From an uncultured Chromatiaceae bacterium (GTDB lineage: Bacteria > Pseudomonadota > Gammaproteobacteria > DRLM01): a stretch of DNA of 35,464 nucleotides. Positions 8,874 to 15,135 of this stretch are shown here, piece by piece. The stretch lies in contig CALZJG010000058.1 in the NCBI GenBank assembly GCA_945787555.1, forward strand, positions 1-35,464. Direction: 5' to 3'. Every line of letters starts with the position of its first letter. The stretch's first letter is position 1. A model generated the notes under the pieces. The model had not been told where the DNA came from. It did not search any database and worked only from the letters and a program-made list of their open reading frames with translations. Both the position numbers and the translations under genes were made by a program.

Positions 8874-9403
8874 CGCCACCCCCCCCGCTTCGTTCTTCCC
8901 GATCGCAGCTTGCCCCCCGCCGGCACGTGCAACAAGGTTTGGCGGGTATGGCCATGGCACAGCGCACAGGCCAGCGCGTCCGCGGCATCCGCCGCCGGCG
9001 TTTCTTCCAAGGCCAGTAATGCCTTCACCATATGTTGCACCTGCTCCTTGGCCGCCGCACCGCGCCCCACCAGCGCCTTCTTGATTTCCGCCGGGGTATA
9101 TTCCGCCACCGGCAAACCGCGCTGGACCACGGCGCAAATCGCCGCCCCACGCGCCTGTCCCAGCTTCAAGGCCGAATCGACGTTGCGCTGTACGAACACG
9201 CGCTCAATGGCCGCTTGCGTGGGCGCGTATTCCTCCAGCACCGCCTCGATGCCAGCGAAGATCGCACCTAAACGTTGCGGTAGGTCTCCCTCGCCGACAC
9301 GCAGACAACCGTCGGCCACATGCACATGGCGGCCGCCATGCACCTCGATGATGCCGTAGCCGGTAATGCGCGAACCGGGATCGATGCCGAGGATGCGCGT
9401 CAT
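8870..9403 (-). CDS. ruvC: Crossover junction endonuclease RuvC
   Basis: RuvC cuts Holliday junctions symmetrically as a dimer. The 177-residue form begins [17 protein letters not shown], which places the first catalytic Asp in LGIDPG. The Glu in AAIERVFV and the Asp pair in [10 protein letters not shown] supply the remaining acidic site. An alternative ATG five codons upstream (9418) exists; neither start has a clear Shine-Dalgarno sequence, so the choice follows the conserved N-terminus of the family. The stop overlaps the ruvA start by four bases. The 121-base spacer to yebC contains short tandem repeats. Confidence 0.96.
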   Translation of the reverse strand: MTRILGIDPGSRITGYGIIEVHGGRHVHVADGCLRVGEGDLPQRLGAIFAGIEAVLEEYAPTQAAIERVFVQRNVDSALKLGQARGAAICAVVQRGLPVAEYTPAEIKKALVGRGAAAKEQVQHMVKALLALEETPAADAADALACALCHGHTRQTLLHVPAGGKLRSGRTKRGGWR

Positions 9404-9418
9404 GGTATTCGGGTTCAT

Positions 9419-9539
9419 GGGGTTATGGGGTTATGGGTCGCAGAGTAAACAAGCCGCGACTGCCAACACCAAAGGGCAGCAACTCTTTGACCCGAGCACC
9501 CGCAAATCTCCAAACCCGAACACCCACGAACCGCCCCCC
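9419..9539. repeat. Short degenerate tandem repeats between yebC and ruvC
   Basis: About 9417-9438 is built of the unit GGTTATGG repeated with little variation, and 9491-9531 holds two related copies of a CCCGAxCACCC pattern. No gene is seen. These low-complexity repeats may be slippage products. Confidence 0.45.
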
Positions 9540-10283
9540 TCATAACTCCGCCAACACCTCTTCGGGTATGTCTGCGTTGGAATACACGTTCTGGACGTCG
9601 TCGAGGTCTTCGAGCATTTCCAACAGCTTCACCATCTTGGCGGCGTCTTCAGCGCCCAAGGTCACACTGGTGGCGGCGCGCAGGGTGACTTCCGCGCCCT
9701 CCGGCTCCAAGTCGGCGCCCACCAAGACCTCATTCACCGCCGCGAATTGGTCGGGCGCGGTCAACACCTCGACGGAATCATCATCATAGTTGACGATGTC
9801 CTCCGCGCCCGCTTCCAAGGCCGCTTCCATGATGCGGTCTTCGTCGCTGCCGGCCGGATAACTGAGGATGCCGGTCTTGCTGAAGAGATAGGCCACCGAA
9901 CCTTCGGTGCCCAGATTACCGCCGCATTTATTGAAGGCGTAACGCACATCGGACACGGTGCGATTGCGGTTGTCGGTCATGCAATCGACCAGCACCGCCA
10001 CCCCGCCGGAAGCGTAGCCCTCGTAGCGTATCTCTTCGTAATTCTGCCCATCCAGCTGACCGGCGCCGCGCTTGGTGGCGCGCTCGATGGTGTCCTTGGT
10101 CATGTTGGCGGCGAGCGCCTTGTCGATGGCCGCGCGCAAACGCGGATTGGACGCCGCATCCCCCCCGCCCAGACGTGCAGAGACGGTGATTTCGCGTATC
10201 AACTTGGTGAACAGCTTGCCGCGCTTGGCATCCTGCGCGCCCTTGCGATGCTGAATATTGGCCCATTTACTATGACCTGCCAT
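9540..10283 (-). CDS. yebC: YebC/PmpR (TACO1) family protein
   Basis: This 247-residue product belongs to the YebC/TACO1 family, described in different organisms as a transcriptional regulator (PmpR) and as a ribosome-associated factor that relieves stalling at polyproline stretches. It begins [22 protein letters not shown] and continues with [18 protein letters not shown], both diagnostic. The acidic middle and C-terminal domains follow ([34 protein letters not shown]). GAGG lies seven bases before the ATG. Association with ruvC downstream is the usual arrangement in Gammaproteobacteria. I cannot tell which regulatory role applies here. Confidence 0.96.
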   Translation of the reverse strand: MAGHSKWANIQHRKGAQDAKRGKLFTKLIREITVSARLGGGDAASNPRLRAAIDKALAANMTKDTIERATKRGAGQLDGQNYEEIRYEGYASGGVAVLVDCMTDNRNRTVSDVRYAFNKCGGNLGTEGSVAYLFSKTGILSYPAGSDEDRIMEAALEAGAEDIVNYDDDSVEVLTAPDQFAAVNEVLVGADLEPEGAEVTLRAATSVTLGAEDAAKMVKLLEMLEDLDDVQNVYSNADIPEEVLAEL

Positions 10284-10346
10284 GCCTAAACCTCGACGAA
10301 AATCAGTCCGGATAAAGTGCGTCAGTCTAACAGAGGCCCGTGGGCT

Positions 10347-10988
10347 TCACGAAGGCGAAAAGCGCCCCGTAGCGAGAAATGCGCATACCTGCCGCGCCGC
10401 CTGCGCTGAGAACAGCAACCCAATGTGAGAAGTGTGCAAGATGAGATGATCGGCCATGCCGTCCACCCGTGTTTCAGCCGCGCTGACAGTGCCGTCGTTG
10501 GGGCGCGGCAAATCGCGCAGCAGAAATCGTCCGATCCCCATACTCAGATCGCCGGCGATCGCGCCCAGTTCCGCTTCCCCCCGCCACGGCACCGCGCCGG
10601 ACCGCAAATCTTCGGCGGCCCGCCCCAACAGCCACCGACTCCAGCCGTGCCCGCCGGCGGCGCGCGCCGCCGCGCTGCCTAGACAGGGCGAGCCCAGCAA
10701 CACTACCCGCCCGAGACGCACGCAACCGACATCGTGCAAGTATCTCAACACCACCAAGCCGCCCAGGCTATGGGCGACGAAGTGGACCCGCACAGCGGCC
10801 AGTTCGCGCACCAGGGCGTGCAAACGTGCCGCGTTCTCCTCCACCGTGGCCCGTAATGAGTAATAACGGAATTGCACGGTGTGATAGCCACAGCGCTGCA
10901 CGCGCCGGCGCAACCAAAACATGTCGGCGCCCGTCATCCATATGCCGTGGACCAACACCACGGTCTCATTCTCGCCATCTGGCTGCAT
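10347..10988 (-). CDS. Alpha/beta hydrolase, lipase-like
   Basis: A 213-residue alpha/beta-hydrolase with no signal peptide. The sequence VVLVHGIWMTG near residue 10 forms the oxyanion-hole HG segment, and AHSLGG gives the nucleophile elbow with Ser74. A candidate acid is Asp165 (PNDGTVSA), and His185 or His188 lies in HLILHTSHIGLLFS. The arrangement resembles small lipases/esterases of the PGAP1-like type. The substrate is unknown. It ends 63 bases upstream of yebC on the same strand and could share its transcript, but it is not a usual member of the ruv cluster. Confidence 0.85.
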   Translation of the reverse strand: MQPDGENETVVLVHGIWMTGADMFWLRRRVQRCGYHTVQFRYYSLRATVEENAARLHALVRELAAVRVHFVAHSLGGLVVLRYLHDVGCVRLGRVVLLGSPCLGSAAARAAGGHGWSRWLLGRAAEDLRSGAVPWRGEAELGAIAGDLSMGIGRFLLRDLPRPNDGTVSAAETRVDGMADHLILHTSHIGLLFSAQAARQVCAFLATGRFSPS

Positions 10989-11141
10989 GCTATCCCCTCC
11001 CTCGTGATCCCATGGTAACTCGACCTGTTATCGGTCTGGCAAGCCAGCCCTGTGCCAGCTGAGACTCACTGACTGACTACACAGTGGGAGGGCACGGGAT
11101 GCAGTGGCCTGGAGGCAGGTCTTAGGAATCTATGAATAAAC

Positions 11142-11280
11142 TGTCATGTCGAAACCGGTCCCGAACCCCGTCCCGAGTGACACGAGGGAGCTTGGCGAAG
11201 GAGCTTGGCGAGAAATCTTCTGCGACAGGCTGCAATCTAGTCAGCGAGATACGAGATGTCTCCCTGCGATCGACATGACA
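11142..11280. repeat. MITE-like element with 11-base terminal inverted repeats
   Basis: TGTCATGTCGA at 11142-11152 is the exact reverse complement of TCGACATGACA at 11270-11280. The 117-base interior contains GGAGCTTGGCGA twice in near-tandem and GAGATACGAGATGTCTC. The ends resemble the widespread TGTCATTTCGA-type intergenic repeats of Proteobacteria. It carries no coding capacity. Mobility is inferred, not shown. Confidence 0.55.
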
Positions 11281-11540
11281 AGAACGAACTAATCAGAGGC
11301 CCCCTTAGCGGGTACGGGCGTCGCTCAGCGACGACCTCATCGACAGCGCAACTTTCACGGTCGCGGCACATGTGTTATCTCACGTCAATTCAACACTGGT
11401 CTTGCAGCCACGAACTCCACATCCAGCGGCTAAAGTCCTATGCAATTGATGTAACCAATTTCACTGCACTGGATTAGCGGCAAAAATCCTTCTCGCGGGT
11501 CAGACTGCCGAAAAAGCGGCTAGCTGACGATATACACATC

Positions 11541-11578
11541 AGGATGTCAGGGCGCGCTCATGCGCACCCTGACATCCT
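11541..11578. repeat. Strong 12-bp-stem hairpin upstream of the DUF2059-like gene
   Basis: AGGATGTCAGGG (11541-11552) pairs perfectly with CCCTGACATCCT (11567-11578). After a C/A mismatch, an inner GCGC/GCGC pairing continues to a TCAT loop. No T-run follows on either strand, so it is not a classical terminator. It ends 56 bases before the start codon and may lie in the 5' untranslated region. Confidence 0.6.
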
Positions 11579-11624
11579 ATTAAGTCCGATTGATTACCAA
11601 GCACGCTACTAGATTCATGGAGTT

Positions 11625-11630
11625 GGAGGG
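11625..11630 (+). promoter_or_regulatory. Ribosome binding site for the DUF2059-like gene
   Basis: GGAGGG four bases before the ATG at 11635 decides that start over the one at 11590, which would put non-signal residues ahead of the signal peptide. Confidence 0.7.
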
Positions 11631-11634
11631 AATA

Positions 11635-12558
11635 ATGTTTAACAAGATGTTTAAAGGGATAGCAGTCAGCCTAGGCATGATCGCAACGGTCTATGCCAAC
11701 GACATCCAGGCCGCCGCCGCGGACATTTCCCCCGTCCAGCCACTCGGCATCGGCGCCCAGCTCAGCGCCACCGGCAAAGACGCTGCCCCCGACCAGGCGC
11801 GCACGATCGAACGACTGATGGCCGCCTCGGGCGCCAATGAAATGATTGAACAACTCGCCGCCTTGGCGGCGGCCGGCTTCGGCCAACGCCCCCCGCCGCA
11901 GTTGCAGCGTGAAGATTACGACAATTTCAAATCGACCTTCCTGCAAGCCTTCGATGCGACGAAGATCCGTCATATCGTGGTCGACTATTTGAACCGACAT
12001 TACGACGCTACCGCTTACGACGCATCACTGGCGCTGCTGAATACTCCGCTCGCGCAACACATGGCCGCCCTCGAGATCCAGGCCATGGCCCCGGAATCCC
12101 AACAGGAGATGATGCGGTTCGCCAAGACCACGCTCAGTCAGGCCACCCCCGCACGACTCGCCCAGGTGCAGCGACTCGACGATGCCGTGCAAACCTCAAA
12201 AACCATCCTGAACATGCAAACCATGATGGCGAAAACCATGATCGAGAACATGAACAACTTGGTGCATGTGGAACAGCGCATACCGGAGCAAGAGATCGCC
12301 CAAATGATGGAACAAATGCGTCGTGAAGCCAGCGGCTACACCCGCCAGTACACAAAGCTCCAATACCTTTACACCTACCGCAGCGTGACCGATGAAGAGC
12401 TGGATAACTATATTGCGCTCCATGAATCCGCCAGCGGACGTCACCTGACGCAGTTGTTCAACGACGCCTGGATGAACGTCTTCGAGCGCCTCTCCGCCGA
12501 ACTGGGCGAGCAATTGGGTCAGCGCATCAGCGATGAGCCGTCTAAGAAAGCGCATTGA
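11635..12558 (+). CDS. Secreted DUF2059-like protein
   Basis: A 307-residue protein with a signal peptide (MFNKMFKGIAVSLGMIATVYA and following, cleavage likely near residues 22-30), hence probably periplasmic. The rest is mostly helical. It contains two related segments, one around YDASLALLNTPLAQHMAAL and one around DEELDNYIALHESASGRHL, each resembling the helix-turn pattern of the DUF2059 family (acidic residues, then a serine/glycine turn). The assignment to DUF2059 is by pattern only, and no catalytic site is visible. It stands alone on the plus strand between minus-strand genes and would need its own promoter in the region before 11625. Function unknown. Confidence 0.75.
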   Translation: MFNKMFKGIAVSLGMIATVYANDIQAAAADISPVQPLGIGAQLSATGKDAAPDQARTIERLMAASGANEMIEQLAALAAAGFGQRPPPQLQREDYDNFKSTFLQAFDATKIRHIVVDYLNRHYDATAYDASLALLNTPLAQHMAALEIQAMAPESQQEMMRFAKTTLSQATPARLAQVQRLDDAVQTSKTILNMQTMMAKTMIENMNNLVHVEQRIPEQEIAQMMEQMRREASGYTRQYTKLQYLYTYRSVTDEELDNYIALHESASGRHLTQLFNDAWMNVFERLSAELGEQLGQRISDEPSKKAH

Positions 12559-12715
12559 ATTCTACGGGAGTTACTATCGTAAGCGCTTATTGGAACAGAG
12601 ACTCTGGCGCGGTTTTATTCCGGGCATGCATCGTCGATAGCGCGTCCCATCTCGACAAGCGGGAGGAGCGTAGCCGCTGGGGTGAGAATACGTTTATTCG
12701 CTCTGTTCAAACTCC

Positions 12716-12739
12716 CCCTCTCCCGCAGGCGGGAGAGGG
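12716..12739. repeat. CCCTCTCCC-type palindromic intergenic repeat
   Basis: CCCTCTCCCGC (12716-12726) and GCGGGAGAGGG (12729-12739) form a perfect stem, followed by the tail CTGGGGTGAGGG. This combination is a very common dispersed repeat in Gammaproteobacterial genomes. Confidence 0.7.
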
Positions 12740-12798
12740 CTGGGGTGAGGGTCTGGACGCCACTGCCCAATGTTGTGCCGTCTAATACGCCTGGCGCG

Positions 12799-12867
12799 GC
12801 CACCCGGCCCTTCGGGCCACGGCTCCCCCCCCTCGGTACGCTCTCCCCGCCCGCGGGAGAAGGATAT
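12799..12867. repeat. Second palindromic repeat unit (GGCCC-TTC-GGGCC type)
   Basis: GGCCC (12806-12810), TTC, GGGCC (12814-12818) form a short hairpin, followed by a CTCTCCCCGCCCGCGGGAGAAGG segment containing another short palindrome. It resembles the repeat at 27457-27506 and lies about 70 bases from the repeat at 12716. Confidence 0.5.
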
Positions 12868-13017
12868 CGCGCCCGACCACACAGCACAGCATCAAACATG
12901 GACGACTCATTTCCTAGTCGCCGCCACAAGGTATGCAAGGGTGATTCCTTACCGTGTGCCACCAATAGCAAAAGGGCTAGCGTGCCCGCTGCAAAAGGTG
13001 CGACCGTGGCCCCACCG

Positions 13018-13719
13018 TTAGCGCCGGAAGATCATCACCACTGCAGAACAATGGTCATTATTCTTGCCACCCTTAGGCGTAGGCACTGGAGGAGCAGGAG
13101 GAGTCGCTGAACTATTCCCTGGAAAGAAGTACGCGCCGAAATCGTATTCGACACCGGCAGTCAAATCGAAATAGTCAGAGTTGATGTTCTGCACACTGAT
13201 ATCGGCTGCCGGAGTCACAGTCCGCTGGTAAAACTGCTCACCCACCACGACGCCTGCAGGACCTCGTGTGGCAATCCGATGCTGCAATATTTGATTTGCC
13301 GTATCCGCATCGAAGGAACAGCGCGTTTGCACAAAAGCTTTCGCATTCGCAGGTGGCGTGTAGTTTGAGATGATATCGATATAACCCGTTTTGTCGCCCA
13401 GTGGATCGTTTGTCAGTGGATCGCCCTCGTGATCATTGGTGCGATTCCCTTTCAACTGATCCATCAAAGCCCCAGGCAGGAACCCCGCCGAACCGTTGAT
13501 CTTGTCTTCGACATCCTTGATACGCACTTCATGATTGCCGATCTCGGAATTATTGTCGTCCACGGCCGCTTTCACGGCATTGAAATTGGCGTTCACTTCA
13601 TCGGCTTTGGCCGGTGTATGGGCCGTGAAGGTGGTTAGGTTTCCGACCTGTCCAGCGTGCACGCCTGGGACACCCAACAACAGCGCCGCCGCGCAACCCA
13701 TCAGACAGCGTATTTTCAT
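13018..13719 (-). CDS. Secreted hypothetical protein with NANFNAVKAAVDDNN-type stalk motif
   Basis: A 233-residue protein with a signal peptide (MKIRCLMGCAAALLLG to VHA). The mature N-terminus carries a motif common in surface and secreted proteins of Proteobacteria (FTAHTPAKADEVNANFNAVK then AVDDNNSEI), which usually precedes a short coiled coil; here the helix EIGNHEVRIKDVEDKI follows. The remainder is beta-rich, with a Pro-rich segment near the C-terminus and only two Cys residues in the mature part. A GGGGGAT ribosome binding site is three bases from the ATG. The small lipoprotein gene lies 48 bases upstream on the same strand, so the two are probably co-transcribed. Function unknown. Confidence 0.75.
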   Translation of the reverse strand: MKIRCLMGCAAALLLGVPGVHAGQVGNLTTFTAHTPAKADEVNANFNAVKAAVDDNNSEIGNHEVRIKDVEDKINGSAGFLPGALMDQLKGNRTNDHEGDPLTNDPLGDKTGYIDIISNYTPPANAKAFVQTRCSFDADTANQILQHRIATRGPAGVVVGEQFYQRTVTPAADISVQNINSDYFDLTAGVEYDFGAYFFPGNSSATPPAPPVPTPKGGKNNDHCSAVVMIFRR

Positions 13720-13767
13720 ATTATCCCCCTAGCTTATCGGTTTTATACGGAAGGCAAACATTGCCGG

Positions 13768-13926
13768 CTATTGCCACTCACCTTCGTCCCAGTGCGTGTC
13801 GTCCCACTGGTGCGCTGTCGTAGTGGACGTCGCCGCCGCCGGCTTGCTGTCGCCTCCCCCGCCACAGGCGCTCAGCGCGTAGAGCAGACTCAAGAGACAG
13901 ATGAGTGGCCAAGGTTTGTTCAGCAT
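13768..13926 (-). CDS. Small lipoprotein with acidic Trp-rich tail
   Basis: A 52-residue product starting MLNKPWPLICLLSLLYALSAC. The hydrophobic signal ends in the lipobox LSAC, followed by GGGGDSK, typical of an outer-membrane-sorted lipoprotein. The mature part is only about 33 residues and ends QWDDTHWDEGEWQ, unusually rich in Trp and acidic residues. The ATG at 13926 is chosen over one 13 codons upstream because GGGGAG lies a few bases before it and the signal peptide then begins normally. It probably forms a two-gene unit with the secreted protein downstream. No family recognised. Confidence 0.7.
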   Translation of the reverse strand: MLNKPWPLICLLSLLYALSACGGGGDSKPAAATSTTTAHQWDDTHWDEGEWQ

Positions 13927-13965
13927 GTGTGCTCCCCCTAGTGTTTCGGTATAGTAATTCGACAC

Positions 13966-14187
13966 GACTAAAGCGCGCCGCTAGGCCATGCAGAGCTACA
14001 GTGTAGCGCCTCGCCACCCACGCCGCCCACTGTCGGATAGGTTGACAACTCGGGCAGACTCGACCACCGGCGGCGGTACGAATAAAATCAGCAGCATAGC
14101 CACCGCTTAGCGGCCACGACGGTCCGCCTGGCCGGACCCCGGGGCGGACCAGGGCTCAGGCTTGACCAGCAAGAAAGGGATTACAGC
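13966..14187. other. Divergent intergenic region with GC-rich hairpin
   Basis: This region separates the minus-strand lipoprotein from the plus-strand DyP gene. GGTCCGCC (14121-14128) and GGCGGACC (14143-14150) form an 8-bp hairpin inside the probable DyP leader. No T-run follows. Confidence 0.45.
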
Positions 14188-15069
14188 ATGACTTTAGCGC
14201 AACCCGGCATCCTGGCACCTGTACCGCCCCACGCCAAATATCTCACCTTCACGCTCACCCCCGGCGCGGCGCCCGGCGCCCCCCTGCGCGCGCTATGCGA
14301 GCGGATCGATGGCGAACAGACCGTCGTCGGCCTGGGCCTCTCCCTGGTACGCACGCTGGGCCATGAGATCGCAGGACTGGTCACCGCGCCGCGTCATGTG
14401 GGACCGGGGATAGACGTGCCCTCCACGCCCGCCGCCTTGTGGTGTTGGTTGCGTGGCGAGGATCGCGGCGAACTGTTGCATCGCGCTCGCGCCATCGAGC
14501 ATACCCTCGCCCCTGCTTTTCGTCTGGAGCAGACCCTGGACGCCTTCATGCACGACACGGGACGCGACCTCTCCGGCTACGAGGATGGCACGGAAAATCC
14601 CGAGGGCGACGACGCCCTCGCCGCCGCCCTGGTCAGTGGACAGGGCGGCGGACTGGACGGCGCCAGCTTCGTCGCCGTGCAGCAGTGGCTGCATGACTTC
14701 TCCGCCCTGGAGGCAATGAGCACCACCGAACGGGACAACGCCGTCGGGCGCCGCCAGAGTGACAACGAAGAACTCGCCGACGCGCCGCCCTCCGCCCATG
14801 TCAAACGCACTGCGCAAGAGAGCTTCGACCCCGAGGCGTTCGTGTTGCGTCGCTCCATGCCTTGGACCGACGCCCACGGCGCGGGACTGGTGTTCGTCGC
14901 CTTCGGCCAATCCTTCGGCGCCTTTGCCGCACAACTACGCCGCATGGTCGGCGCCGAGGACGGGATCAGCGATGCGATATTCAAATTCACCCGCCCCGTT
15001 ACCGGGGCGTACTACTGGTGTCCGCCTATCAAAGACGGACGGATCGATTTGAGTGCGGTGGGGTTGTAG
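14188..15069 (+). CDS. Dye-decolorizing (DyP) heme peroxidase, YfeX-like
   Basis: A 293-residue DyP-type peroxidase, which uses heme and hydrogen peroxide to oxidise bulky substrates. The family motif GxxDG is present as GYEDGTENP (residues 130-138), with Asp133 as the distal acid. The probable proximal heme ligand is His204 (SAHVKRTA), and the distal Arg lies in VLRRSMPW (Arg221/222). There is no signal or Tat peptide, so it is probably cytoplasmic like YfeX/class B enzymes. No encapsulin gene is adjacent and I see no encapsulin-targeting tail. It is flanked by genes on the opposite strand, so it is monocistronic. Confidence 0.93.
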   Translation: MTLAQPGILAPVPPHAKYLTFTLTPGAAPGAPLRALCERIDGEQTVVGLGLSLVRTLGHEIAGLVTAPRHVGPGIDVPSTPAALWCWLRGEDRGELLHRARAIEHTLAPAFRLEQTLDAFMHDTGRDLSGYEDGTENPEGDDALAAALVSGQGGGLDGASFVAVQQWLHDFSALEAMSTTERDNAVGRRQSDNEELADAPPSAHVKRTAQESFDPEAFVLRRSMPWTDAHGAGLVFVAFGQSFGAFAAQLRRMVGAEDGISDAIFKFTRPVTGAYYWCPPIKDGRIDLSAVGL

Positions 15070-15135
15070 GCAACTAAGCGTTGGGCGGCTGCGCGTGAGC
15101 AACGCACTAGCGGTGGCTTCTCTCATGCTGATGCG

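Larger units (their letters stand above)
10989..11634. other. Intergenic region with two inverted-repeat structures
   Basis: No credible gene is seen between the hydrolase and the DUF2059-like gene. The region holds an element bounded by 11-base inverted repeats (11142-11280) and a strong hairpin (11541-11578), listed separately. The remaining sequence shows nothing recognisable. Confidence 0.5.
12559..13017. other. Intergenic region with dispersed GC-rich palindromic repeats
   Basis: No credible gene. The stretch between about 12709 and 12870 is composed of two intergenic repeat units, listed separately. Apparent reading frames across it are rich in Pro/Arg and look non-coding. Confidence 0.55.

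Noticed and set aside
12559-13017. CRISPR or tandem-repeat array
   Set aside because: The repeats are palindromic and of different types, without regular spacers.
14188-15069. Encapsulin cargo system around the DyP peroxidase
   Set aside because: No encapsulin shell gene is adjacent, and the C-terminus of the peroxidase shows no targeting peptide.
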